Assembly: GCA_051453625.1 (NCBI GenBank)
Contig: JBOZIK010000001.1
Location: forward strand, 128,610,079 to 128,674,078
Direction of reading: 5' to 3'
Source: Welwitschia mirabilis
Taxonomy: Eukaryota > Gnetophyta > Gnetopsida > Welwitschiales
Length of the DNA: 64,000 nucleotides
The translations under genes were made by a program, and so were the position numbers. Under the pieces are notes generated by a model. The model ran no database searches and was not told where the DNA came from. It was given only the letters and a program-made list of their open reading frames with translations. Shown here piece by piece: positions 11,080 through 22,439 of the stretch (its first letter is position 1; each line of letters opens with the position of its first letter).

Positions 11080-12120
11080 CCTTTTCAGTAGTCATTAATT
11101 CTTCCTTAAATCCATTCCAAGAAGCCTAATTGCTAAAAATTTTAAGGAATAATAAGTAAGAAATAGGATGGACCCTTTCAAACATTAGGGGCATTGATCC
11201 TAGCATATGAATGTATTATATTTACTTAGAATAGAATGTCAAGCCATCCAAACAACTGAATAAACTCAACCTTAAAAGAGATAGTTAAAAATGAGATGAT
11301 CAAGCTTCTGGATAATGGAATTATATACCCTATTTTAGATAACAAATGAATAAATCCAACTCAAACTATGGCAAAGAAATCAAGAATTATTCTTATCCAA
11401 AATAAGCACATTGAACTTATCCCTACTAGACCCATAATAAAATGAATAATGTGCATTAACTATAGAAAATTAAATGTCATCTCAAGAAAGGATCACTTAC
11501 CTTTGTCTTTCTTTAATAAAATCTTACAACAATTTATAAGGCATTCATTTTACTATTTCTTAGATGGGTAATTAGGATATAATAATATTAAAATTTTCCC
11601 TAAGGGCCAATACAAAACTACCTTCACTTGCTCCATTGAAATGTTCACATACAAATGAATGCCCTTTAGATTCTACAATGTGCCTACCCCATTCTAATGT
11701 TGCATAATTGAAATCTTCTCTAGTTTATTAGATTTAGGTGTTAAAATATTTATGAATAATTTCTTAATCTATAAAACCTCTTTTAACCACTATTTTCACA
11801 ACTTAGAATGTGTCCTTAAGCTATGTATCAAAAAAGGTATTGTGTTCAACTAGGAGAAATTCCATTTTATGACTAATTAAGGCATAGTTTTAGGACACAT
11901 TATCTCTAAAGAATAAATTCAGGTAGATCCTACGAAAGTTTCTTTAATCATATACCTACTAACTCCTTAAAAACAAAAAGACATTAGATCTTTTCTAGGA
12001 CATACAAGATACTATAGAATATTTGTTAAGGATTTGAGTAAATTTTGTAAGCCACTGTGTGATCTTTTAAGCAAAGAAAACAACCTTTAACTAAACCCCT
12101 AAATGTCAATAATCTTTTAA
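11080..12120 (+). pseudogene. Reverse transcriptase remnant of B
   Basis: The Athila order is recognisable: PFQEA.LLKILRNNK and EIGWTLSNIRGI (11115-11200), SICMYYIYLE, a LLDNGIIYPILD stretch at 11307-11340, a YRKLN-like block (11460), and FLDG-like and PFGLCNAP-like blocks with stops. The catalytic loop reads FMNNF at 11749-11763, with both aspartates changed to Asn (11755-11760). GHIISKE and the SFLGH-like block (about 11900-12000) follow. Most stops sit at Gln, Arg or Trp positions. Inactive. Confidence 0.85.
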
Positions 12121-12179
12121 ATAACTCAAGAAAAAAATTGAATTCCACCTCCATCACTTAACCACCCAACTAGAAGTCA

Positions 12180-12545
12180 TATTTTAAGCTTAAGTGTGAT
12201 GTTAGTGATTACATGGTTGGAGTAGTTTTAGAAGAAACAATAGATTAAAAAATCAATCATAATTTATTATGCTAGTAAAAAATTAAATAACACTTACCTA
12301 AACTACATTGTTATGAAAAAAGAGCTATTAGCTATAGTCTTTATCCTTGAGAAATTTTGGTAATATATTTTAGGATTTAAGGTGATTATCTATATAGATC
12401 ATTCAGCCCTTAGAGGCATTTTTACCAAAATGGATTAAAAGCTAAGACTAATTAGATGGATCCTCCTAGTATAAGAGTTTGACTTGAAGATTAAAGATAA
12501 AAAGAGTTTTTATAACATAGTTGCAGATCATCTTTCATGATTAAC
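12180..12545 (+). pseudogene. RNase H remnant of B
   Basis: It starts with FKLKCDVSDYMVGVVLEE (about 12180-12235), the RNase H strand with its acidic residue. Then come a KELLAIVFILEKF-like stretch (12315-12360), an IYIDHSALR-like stretch (12390-12412) and the VADHLS ending at 12520-12540. The gene is broken by several stops and frameshifts. Confidence 0.75.
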
Positions 12546-12599
12546 TTAAGAAAGTCTGCAAATGTCCCTTCCTAATAGTGATACTTTCTTGGATGAACA

Positions 12600-14083
12600 T
12601 CTCTTTTTAATTTAGAAAGCATATTCGTTTATGGATATTGCCAACTACTTAGTCTCTAATACCTTTCCTTTTCATTAAACCTCCTAATGATAAAAGAAGA
12701 TTCTTAAGTCAAGTTTAATACTTCTTTTTGGATAGTCCATATATTTTTCAAATATTATCTAGATTAAATCATTTGCAAATGTGTACCCCAAACTAAAGCA
12801 TGTGCCTATCCATCAAATTATACTCATAGTAATAAAATTCTTTAAGCAAAGCATCTCAATGTGATTTAGCTATCCATGAATTGTAATTAGTAATGGAGAA
12901 ATACATTTTTATAGTAAAATATTCAACAAAATTCTTAATAAATATGAGATTACTCAAAAAGTAGTAACAGTTTACCACCCAAAAGTAGTGTTCAAGTTGA
13001 GGTTATGAATAGGAATATTAAAAATATTTTGCAAAAGTTAGTAAACTTCACAAGAAAATACTAGTTCTTTAAGCTTATTAATGTTTTATGGACCTATCAC
13101 ACCACTTATAGAACTCCCTTATAAATGTTACCGTTTAGAATAATCTATAAAAAAACCTTATCATCTACCCATAGAACTAGAGATAATGCATACTGAGCAA
13201 TCAAAAAGATGAACTTAGATTTCAAAGCTCCAAGAAAAAAAAGGATAATACAACTTAATGAATTGAATGAAATCAGGAATGATGCCTACAAAAACATTAG
13301 GATAAACAAAAAGAAGATGAAGAAATTTCATGAATAAAACATCCTTAGAAAAATATTCAAAGAAAGGAAACTATTTTTACTCTATAATNNNNNNNNNNNN
13401 NNNNNNNNNNNNNNNNNNNNNNNNNNNNNNNNNNNNNNNNNNNNNNNNNNNNNNNNNNNNNNNNNNNNNNNNNNNNNNNNNNNNNNNNNNNNNNNNNNNN
13501 NNNNNNNNNNNNNNNNNNNNNNNNNNNNNNNNNNNNNNNNNNNNNNNNNNNNNNNNNNNNNNNNNNNNNNNNNNNNNNNNNNNNNNNNNNNNNNNNNNNN
13601 NNNNNNNNNNNNNNNNNNNNNNNNNNNNNNNNNNNNNNNNNNNNNNNNNNNNNNNNNNNNNNNNNNNNNNNNNNNNNNNNNNNNNNNNNNNNNNNNNNNN
13701 NNNNNNNNNNNNNNNNNNNNNNNNNNNNNNNNNNNNNNNNNNNNNNNNNNNNNNNNNNNNNNNNNNNNNNNNNNNNNNNNNNNNNNNNNNNNNNNNNNNN
13801 NNNNNNNNNNNNNNNNNNNNNNNNNNNNNNNNNNNNNNNNNNNNNNNNNNNNNNNNNNNNNNNNNNNNNNNNNNNNNNNNNNNNNNNNNNNNNNNNNNNN
13901 NNNNNNNNNNNNNNNNNNNNNNNNNNNNNNNNNNNNNNNNNNNNNNNNNNNNNNNNNNNNNNNNNNNNNNNNNNNNNNNNNNNNNNNNNNNNNNNNNNNN
14001 NNNATTAAAAACCCCAAAAATCATCAACTATTTAAAGTCAATGGATACTACCTTAAGCATTATCATCTACCTATTATAGTGAC
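12600..14083 (+). pseudogene. Integrase remnant of B, split by a gap
   Basis: Part of the N-terminal zinc domain and core is missing: the text jumps from an ICKCVP-like piece (about 12770) to VTVYHPKSSVQVEVMNRNIKN (12965-13028). The Athila-typical C-terminal side is fairly clear: YRTPL.MLPFRIIYKK, AIKKMNLDF, LNELNEIRNDAYKN and ILRKIFKERKLFLLYN, up to the gap at 13389. After the gap, NHQLFKVNGYYLKHYH (about 14020-14070) is the usual pol end. The shortened core suggests an internal deletion besides the gap. Confidence 0.8.
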
Positions 14084-15379
14084 TTATGACTTTATGAGAC
14101 TTAGTGACTCATGTTAATAGCCCTTAATCAAAAATCAATAATAAGTAATCTCATTATCACTTGAGTAATGGTTAAGATCAATTTTACTTATTGGTTTTTA
14201 AGGAAAAGTATGCTTATTCTGAGTTTGTTGGTTAAAAACATGTTCACTTAGGATCTTCAATTTTGGTAAGACTTGGTTGAAAAGGTGGGATTTACCTTCG
14301 CATATGTTTCTTAAGTATAAATCATTTAATAGGGACAAGATTTATCTTAACTACGCTAACAAGCAAGTAACCCCCTAATGTGCATAAAAAATGCTATGGG
14401 AAGATGAACAANNNNNNNNNNAATAATATATTTCTTCTCCAAATACACATAACATTAATTACTTAATTAGGTTTAGTTAACTACATTATGGCTATGGACA
14501 CTTGCCGGCAATGCAGCTCTAACAATCTAATTGTAACATGTTTAATTGCATCAAGGCTATAAATGCTCATTGGCAATGCATCACTGATTTCTACATAAGA
14601 TTACATGCTTAACTCTATTAGCATAAAATGGCATAACACTGAATAGTTAATGTGATTCAAAGGCTTAAAAATAAGAACATATGCAAAGGTAAAGATAGAT
14701 AATAAAGGAATTGAAAAAATTGGGAATTAGAGGCTTTATGTAAATTATTATTTCTTAACCTTCATTCTTAGGATTTGCTCTAATTTTTGGTCAAAACTTT
14801 ACTTGGATGATATTGTAATCTACTAAAATTACAAAAATATAATAAGGGCTACTAACTTAAGATAGTTCACTCATTTGTTCATTATTTTATGATTTAGTCC
14901 ATTAGCATATCTATCATCTCCCTTTCACTCCATGTCACTTCACTTCATCTTATCATCATGTTCATGAGAAATAATTCATAAGGCATAAACCATTTTTATC
15001 AATTATTTTCCACTTAATCATTAATAAAATGATCTTTTTCATTAGTTAATATTTTTCTTTTCATATATTAGCTACCTTATTTTGCATGATTTCCAATAAA
15101 AGAACTTTGTGTGATTCTTTCTAAGGCTTATGTTCTTAAATGACTTAAATGCTTTTTACCATAAACTTTAAGGATAAATTTAGTTTTGATCAGAGGATCT
15201 GGCATCTAGTTTCTACATCAAAATTTTTCATTCCTTAACTATAAAAAAAAACCATCAAAATTTTTTAAAGTTACATCATTTTCATCCTTGAGTAGTTTAA
15301 CTTTGATAATTTTTTCATGTATAACCATTTTGTCATCAACTTTTGGCTAAGACACTAGTAAAAAACTATTTAGGGGGTG
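14084..15379 (+). other. 3' noncoding part of B and its polypurine tract
   Basis: No reading frame is recognisable in this 1.3 kb AT-rich stretch, which has a 10-base gap at 14412. Athila elements often carry an env-position ORF here, and I see none. The end, tttagggggtg at 15370-15379, is purine-rich and directly precedes TGTTAA, the presumed first bases of B's 3' LTR (15380-15385). Confidence 0.55.
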
Positions 15380-15385
15380 TGTTAA

Positions 15386-16445
15386 TGTTGTGATGCATAT
15401 TTATAAAACATTTACATCCTGAGTAGAATCTTATTAATCACAAATACTATGCACAAATACAACACACTAATATAGATGGGAGTGATCCAAATATTGTAAT
15501 CCTTTGAAGACCAAAATATGAAAATAAGAGAGTTGCTTTCAAGAGAGAAAAACTATAATGTAACCTGTAGAAATAACTTGCAATGAATGAAAAGGAAATA
15601 AAACACACTTTTGCAAGGCTAATCTAGGAAAAGGAAATAATAATGTAGCTAAACTAATTAAGCACAATAACCTATATCACAAGAGAAATTGTCATTGGAT
15701 CTCAAAAAACATAAGCTATGAGGGAGAAGATCATTTATACATTGAAGCATAAAAAGAAATGCTTTTATATTATAAATCACACCACATCCACGTTATAACG
15801 TAGCTACACCTCAATGAAGAAAACACCATCCAACATCAAGGAATGTCTCTCTAAAACTACAAGATGGTTCTTTGGCTGTTCGATCTCTTGTCATAAGAAT
15901 CTCAGATGTAAATGAAGATAAGGAGGATTCGAGGGGAATATCTATATTTATTGACTTAAAACATGAAATAAAACAAATAGAAAGGTGAAAAAAAATCATA
16001 ATGGCCATGCAAAAAGGAATCAGAATACAAGTGATAAAAGTTAGGTGAACATTTAGTGAAGTCATTATAATCAGTATCATCTAACTTATCATCCAGATGA
16101 TAAAGGATACAACACCACCTCATAGTCAAATCCACATCGGCTACTAGTTAGATCTTAATCAACATCTAGTTGGCACGATCATATGTCCTATCGTCTAGAC
16201 AATGAGGTGGATGATGACCTTCAATTAACCTTTAATCTTCAATTGGTGCATCAACATTATTATTTGTAGGAACTTATCATCAGAAATAAAGATTATTCAT
16301 ATTAACGCAAAATGCCTATAATTTATCATGAAAAGTGCATATTTTCATCCTTTTCTTCCCAGCTCTCTATTATCACAAAAACCAAGCATTTACATATTTA
16401 TTTACTTATAAAACAACTCAAAATATGTAAGTTAGCAGTGCAACA
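15386..16445 (-). repeat. 3' LTR of C-outer
   Basis: In element direction it starts TGTTGCACTGCTAAC (16445) and ends GCATCACAACA (15386). It is about 1060 bp and pairs with 32784-33881. Short palindromes of the catcnnnngatg type occur at 16086-16103 and around 16190. An open stretch at 15811-16080 is incidental. Confidence 0.9.
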
Positions 16446-17900
16446 TAGCCCCCCACTTATCCTTGTTAGTCCTTGATAAAACTAGGTGATAAAACACATT
16501 TGCAAGATAACTTATTAGATAATAAAAGCAACTAGGATACCTGAAGAAATTATCTCAGAAAGAATTGCAGAATATTTCAGAAATAGAATTGAATTTTTAA
16601 AAAATTAAAAACACTAAATAAACCACCTGTGAAGCATCATAAGTTGGTCATCTAGGTGGTCATCCAAACGATGGAGGAGACAATAGGCTCTAAAAAGAGT
16701 TTTCAAAACTAAAACCTGTGACACAAATTTATTTTCTCAGATAATTAATTAACCATGATAAATTAACNNNNNNNNNNNNNNNNNNNNNNNNNNNNNNNNN
16801 NNNNNNNNNNNNNNNNNNNNNNNNNNNNNNNNNNNNNNNNNNNNNNNNNNNNNNNNNNNNNNNNNNNNNNNNNNNNNNNNNNNNNNNNNNNNNNNNNNNN
16901 NNNNNNNNNNNNNNNNNNNNNNNNNNNNNNNNNNNNNNNNNNNNNNNNNNNNNNNNNNNNNNNNNNNNNNNNNNNNNNNNNNNNNNNNNNNNNNNNNNNN
17001 NNNNNNNNNNNNNNNNNNNNNNNNNNNNNNNNNNNNNNNNNNNNNNNNNNNNNNNNNNNNNNNNNNNNNNNNNNNNNNNNNNNNNNNNNNNNNNNNNNNN
17101 NNNNNNNNNNNNNNNNNNNNNNNNNNNNNNNNNNNNNNNNNNNNNNNNNNNNNNNNNNNNNNNNNNNNNNNNNNNNNNNNNNNNNNNNNNNNNNNNNNNN
17201 NNNNNNNNNNNNNNNNNNNNNNNNNNNNNNNNNNNNNNNNNNNNNNNNNNNNNNNNNNNNNNNNNNNNNNNNNNNNNNNNNNNNNNNNNNNNNNNNNNNN
17301 NNNNNNNNNNNNNNNNNNNNNNNNNNNNNNNNNNNNNNNNNNNNNNNNNNNNNNNNNNNNNNNNNNNNNNNNNNNNNNNNNNNNNNNNNNNNNNNNNNNN
17401 NNNNNNNNNNNNNNNNNNNNNNNNNNNNNNNNNNNNNNNNNNNNNNNNNNNNNNNNNNNNNNNNNNNNNNNNNNNNNNNNNNNNNNNNNNNNNNNNNNNN
17501 NNNNNNNNNNNNNNNNNNNNNNNNNNNNNNNNNNNNNNNNNNNNNNNNNNNNNNNNNNNNNNNNNNNNNNNNNNNNNNNNNNNNNNNNNNNNNNNNNNNN
17601 NNNNCCTCCACTATGATAAATAGTAAAATATAAAATATTTTCCCAAGTATAATGTAATCCTCATCATAAAAATCAAAAGATAATCATGTAAAAATCAAAC
17701 AAAAATAGTACATCATGTTGAAAAGAAATGATATGTCTATATAATAAAGAAATCTTTTAGTATAAAAAGGTGTAGAAGGGGAGATACAAACTATAATGCA
17801 AAATTACTTCCCTCATCTACACATGATGAACTCTAGTTTGGTAACTAGCTCAGAAGTAGGGGGAAAAGAAGAAGGATGCTCTAGATCTACAAGGAGACAG
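16446..17900 (-). other. 3' tail of C-outer: polypurine tract and noncoding
   Basis: In element direction, ggataagtggggggcta lies immediately before the LTR, a polypurine tract. The rest matches 18371-18975 of C-inner closely, for example the gatatgtctatataataa and ctcccctcatcta stretches. It contains an 837-base gap (16768-17604). No coding frame was seen. Confidence 0.75.
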
Positions 17901-18000
17901 NNNNNNNNNNNNNNNNNNNNNNNNNNNNNNNNNNNNNNNNNNNNNNNNNNNNNNNNNNNNNNNNNNNNNNNNNNNNNNNNNNNNNNNNNNNNNNNNNNNN

Positions 18001-18370
18001 AGCTGGTCATCTGAATGATGAAGGAGACACTACCACCTCATGGTCAAATCCTCTTTAGCTACTAGTCAGATCTTAGTCAGCATCCAACTATCATGGTCAT
18101 TCATTCGATCATCCAGATAATGAGGTGGGCAATGGACTTCAGTAGATATTCAATTAGTGCATCAGCCTTATTATTTGTAGAAAGTTATTATCCAAAATAT
18201 ATATTATTCATATTTGCTTAGAATACTTATGATTTATCATGGAAATTGAAAATTTTTATTGTTTTTATCTTAGCTCTCCATTATCACAAAAACCAAGCAT
18301 TTGCCTATTAATTTACCTACAAAACAACTCAGAATATCCTATTAAATATATGTAAGTTGATGAAGCAATA
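18001..18370 (-). repeat. 3' LTR of C-inner (U3 start only)
   Basis: It matches 16090-16445 of the outer 3' LTR in the same orientation, including the segment agcatttnccta and the end gcaata (expected gcaaca). The rest is lost in the gap 17901-18000. The polypurine tract, in element direction aaggccaagtggaggcta, follows at 18371-18388. Confidence 0.85.
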
Positions 18371-18959
18371 TAGCCTCCACTTGGCCTTATCAGTCCCTGA
18401 CAAAACTAGGTGGTAAACCACATTTGCGAGCCAACCTATTAGATAATAAACACAACTAAGACCTCTAAAGAAATTAACTCAAAAAGATTTAAAGAATATT
18501 TCAGAGATAGATTGAATTTTTTTGAAAAATTAAAAGCACTGAATAAAAACACCTGTGAAGAATCAGAGGATTTTCATCTATGTGATTATTTGTGGGGATG
18601 ATAGTGAAGGGATTCTCAAAACTATAACCTATGATAGAAATTAATTTTCTCAAATAATTAATTAATTATGATAAATAGTCCCCCAATATGATAAATAGTT
18701 AAATATAAAGATTTACCCAAGTAAAATGCAATTCCCATCATCAAAATTAGAAGATAATCATGTAAAAATCAGATAAAAATAATACACCATGTTGAAAAGA
18801 AATGATATGTCTATATAATAATAAGAGATTTTAGTACAAAAGTTGTAGAAGGGGAGATACAAAATATAATGCAAAAATCACTCCCCTCATCTATGCATGA
18901 TGAACTCTGGTTCAGTAACTGGCTCAGGAGCAAGGGAGAAGAAAAAGGATGCTCAGAAT

Positions 18960-20130
18960 CTATAAGGAGACAGACATTAAGAGATGCTACAATAGACCTA
19001 ATTATCCCATCACCTTAGACACGTACTAACTCTGGAATATCTATAGTCACACTCTGCTAAATGTAGACAATGTGCTAGTGCATGTCCACTATCTGATCCT
19101 CTGTGTGCTATATTCTCCTCTCGATAGATAGGACCACTGCTTAACTCTCTGCTCATAGGTCTAAAACCTTTAATTAATGAAACCTTTAATGGTCTTAATA
19201 GTATCAGCCAGAAGGACTTGGATTTGCTCTAATGAAGCTCTAATTGTAGGTATCTGTACCTGAGGTCTCTCTGTCTCTCCTGGTACCTGTATGCCCATAT
19301 CCTGTAAATAGTAAGTAAAAGTATGAATATGTGAGATACGCTACTCACTTATGAGCTCTGGTATTCCAAATCATCTAAACAAAGCTGAGAAGAGGCATAT
19401 ATAACCAAGTGTCTATAGATGTCATGTCTCAATCATAGACCTGAGTCTTTTCCAGATAAAGGTAGATAAATTCATCTGCTCCCCTTAATGAAAAGCTACT
19501 AGAATCTTTAAATGTATGACCATAGCATGACTATCATGGTATGATGGACTAATGTTATAAATTAGTCCTCTATGCAAAACTCTATATGCAGGGGTCATCT
19601 AGGTAACATTTACCCCCTATCGATCAATGGTCAAATCAGCTGGAATGTCTAAGATAGCGATATAGTCTCGATGCTTCTTTATTCCACTAGCTAAATGAAT
19701 ATGCAAGCTCCTAAATCCTTTAAGATCTATGATGACTATAATGTGAAATGGGAAGATAGCTATCTCATGGTTTCGAATGTAAGCAACAATCATGTCCTGG
19801 AGCTGACCATAAGCGTCTGATCGCCTATCTATATTTATAGTGTTATAGAACTCTCTCATCTCAGAAGCATAATATGCATTATGTGTATCTATGATCCATT
19901 TAAGCCCTAACTCTATTAATCTCTAATCAACCTTCATCTCTATACAGCTCATGAAATCTCCAAAATATCTCTTAACATGAATGCTAGCTGTCTATATACT
20001 TAAAGATCATTCGTGTTGAGGTGGCAGGTGTGTAAGCTCTGCATGTTATATCTCAAGCTCGACCAAAGGACCTACCTTTTACTCTATAGGCTTAGCTAAA
20101 GTCTCTGCCTATCTAGCTCTATGCGTATGT
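18960..20130 (-). pseudogene. Downstream ORF remnant in env position of C-inner
   Basis: The best open part is 19859-19617 (80 codons from MREFYNTINIDRR). The frame extends upstream (YFGDFMSCIEMKV, LIELGLKWIIDT) and, with stops, downstream to ICLFSALFR, ELISE and a PGETERPQVQIP tail. The layout of a FYN/FYAN-like stretch, a Trp-poor helix region and a late Pro-rich tail recalls the putative plant transposon proteins found in Athila-type elements. In Athila this position is often called env-like. No signal peptide or transmembrane segment is obvious here, so an envelope role is not supported by what I see. E and F lack it. Confidence 0.55.
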
Positions 20131-21744
20131 GACCTACTTAATCAAAAACATAAACTCATCATGCAAAAATAGATAAACAAGTCAAAAACATTACATGGAC
20201 GTGCAATAACGATCCCTAGAATTGATGAAAAAGTACCAAAAATACTAAAAATATGTCTTGCCCTTTCTAAAAGATGAAATGCATCTTGAATTACCTAAAT
20301 GTAAGAGAAAATGGAGAAAAGTGCAAAAACTGTGTATGTAATGGGCCCCACTAGTAATAAAAAAATCGAAGTACTCAAATGAAGAATCTAATCTAGCAAA
20401 GTTGTAGAGCATGTTGCACTAATTAATTTTTCCTAAAGAACCACTATGATTCGACCTATAGTTTGTGATAAAATGAGTGCGAAATGTAAAAACCTAAAAA
20501 ATACCTCATAATATGCAAAACTAATCATAACTTGAAAAATACACAGTGAAATTTAAATCTATAAGTCCTAGAATGAAGAGCATGAAAAATAAACAATATA
20601 TGTAAAAACTACACATTGAAAGGCTAAAAAAATGGGAGAAGAAAGTGAAAAACAAGAGGGAACAGAAACATACCTCATTTTTGCAAATTTAAAGAGATCT
20701 TGTGAATCTGGCAATGAAATCAAGTGGGCCAAGTCCTAAAATGTTGGTACTAGCTAGAGAAGTCATCATCTCTCAAAATAATGAAGGAAAATGAAGAGAG
20801 AATGAGTAAAAATGAGGAAAAATAGAGGCCACAGTTTTATTGCACTATCATCCAGTCACATCATCTAGACAACAGCTCTAGGATGATTCTTAGGGAAAAA
20901 AATCAGATTGTCATCTACCATAGTATCATCTAGATAATCACATGAACGATGGGACATCAAAAATATTTTTAAAAGAAAAATGTTAGCCATAAAATTTAGG
21001 TTCAGATATGATCATTTAGGTGACAGTTCTAAAAAAGAAAAAGATCAAAAAAACCAGAAAATAGAAAGTCACACAAAAAACATGAAAAAATAGGAAAATC
21101 AATGGAAAAAGGATAAACACATATAAAATAAAAATATATAGCTAAAGAAAATAGACTATCTAGGTTAAAAACCTACAATAAAGACTAAATAAATGTAGCC
21201 AAACAGAAAATGAAAGCATGATAGTCTTAGAACTTCAATAACCTATGAGGGAACTCATAAAGATTATGGAAAAGATGTTCTTTTAAACATTTTTTTATGA
21301 AAATACATTTTTAGAAAAATGTTTTATCATGATTAAATAGTAAGAAAACTACTAAAAGATTAAGGTCCTAAGAAGAAATAAGAAAATGCAGAAATGACTT
21401 TGAAATAGTAAACTCAAAAATTGAAAAAAATAGAGTGAAAATGGACATAAAGAACAAGGAGTAGATTGTTTACTAATCCTAAGTACTAGCCTAGCAAACT
21501 CCCAAGGAAAACATTATAACATCGCTTAAGTAAATATGCATGACAAAATTCATTAACTCTATAAAGTTCATTTGAAAAGGTAGTGGTTATGACAATATCT
21601 AAAGCTTTAAGTGTGTTAGAAAAATGAATATGAAAACCAAAAGTTACTTAGAAATGAATTCACCTGCTTCCACCTCAAAAAATCACTCAAATCTCTAAAA
21701 GTAAAATAATCAAGGGGGAATACTAAGAGTCTAGAAAACAAGCA
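20131..21744 (-). other. Noncoding spacer of C-inner
   Basis: AT-rich, no coding frame recognised. It contains further copies of the short palindrome family (about 20850-20890 and 20925-20955). It lies between the conserved block and the downstream ORF. Confidence 0.5.
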
Positions 21745-21966
21745 AGGCCTCTGATGATACCAGGAACATCACTGATCCCTAACCTCAAAGTTTTTTATTT
21801 CTTTTGCCATAATGAGGGGAGTGAAACCACTGTCAGAGGAGTCAGAACCCATAAAGCATGGCCAACTGACCCCCTAGTGGAGTTCCCATAGTTACCAATA
21901 CTAACAAAGGTTCCGCTCGAAAATATTTACCCTAGTGTGGTAGGACATCATGGTGATCATGTATTT
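21745..21966 (-). other. Conserved noncoding block downstream of pol (C-inner copy)
   Basis: About 220 bp, closely similar to 40348-40566 in E and to 53353-53585 in F (reverse orientation, because F is on the plus strand). Landmarks in plus orientation are ctgatgatacc, gagtcagaacccata, ggagttcccatag and aggacatcatggtgatcatg. It is better conserved between subfamilies than much of the coding sequence. Its role is unknown: it could be a packaging or RNA-stability element, a splice acceptor region for the downstream ORF, or the remnant of a short coding frame. Confidence 0.65.
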
Positions 21967-22002
21967 TTCTTTAAAGCATAAACCACAATAGTTTATGATG
22001 TT

Positions 22003-22006
<4 letters not shown>

Positions 22007-22069
<63 letters not shown>
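22007..22069. repeat. (CT)n microsatellite, (GA)n in element sense
   Basis: Roughly 31 uninterrupted TC dinucleotides, then T-rich sequence. In C-inner's own direction it is a 63-base purine tract just downstream of pol and next to the conserved block. The uninterrupted state in such decayed DNA means recent expansion by slippage. Confidence 0.95.
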
Positions 22070-22074
<5 letters not shown>

Positions 22075-22439
22075 CTCCTTTTTTTTTTGTTTCCCATAAA
22101 ATTCTCACATGATCACATACTGAAGAAAAAGATGAAGGTAAATAAGTAAGATAAAAAACAAAAAAGAACACTTCTAAATAATTTAAGATTTAAACACCAT
22201 AGGGAAAAACACAAGAAACCAAGGCATCTTCTTTTAAATAAATTCCATAGACATGGGAATGTCTCAAAACTAGGTGAATTCAATCTTATCACCTATAAAT
22301 GCCCAAGTATAAAACTAATCATAATATTTCACAAAGTAACATATAAGTCAAGTTTAAATGATAATTAGGTAATATCATAATGTGTAACCAAAGAAGTAAG
22401 CAAAGAAAGAACTTAGACAATGATAGGGAGGAAGTCGTC

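Larger units (their letters stand above)
9047..15379 (+). mobile_element. Element B: decayed Athila-like Ty3/gypsy element
   Basis: Protein motifs run gag, protease, RT, RNase H, integrase in Athila style on the plus strand. B's 5' LTR, PBS and gag start are not seen; they should lie left of element A, which seems to have landed in its gag region. At the 3' end B's polypurine tract is followed by six bases of LTR before C-outer interrupts it. The LTR resumes at 33887. Gaps at 10438-10474, 13389-14003 and 14412-14421 remove some sequence. Confidence 0.8.

Noticed and set aside
13330-14079. Long open frames on both strands across 13330-14079
   Set aside because: Almost entirely unknown bases; the open frame is an artefact of the gap. 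The same applies at 16763-17611, 17796-18014 and 55147-55950.
15811-16080. 89-codon open frame in the C-outer 3' LTR
   Set aside because: Lies wholly in LTR sequence and is not open in the paired LTR in a way that suggests coding.
21971-22171. 66-codon open frame with an Arg/Glu repeat
   Set aside because: It is the translation of the (CT)n microsatellite.
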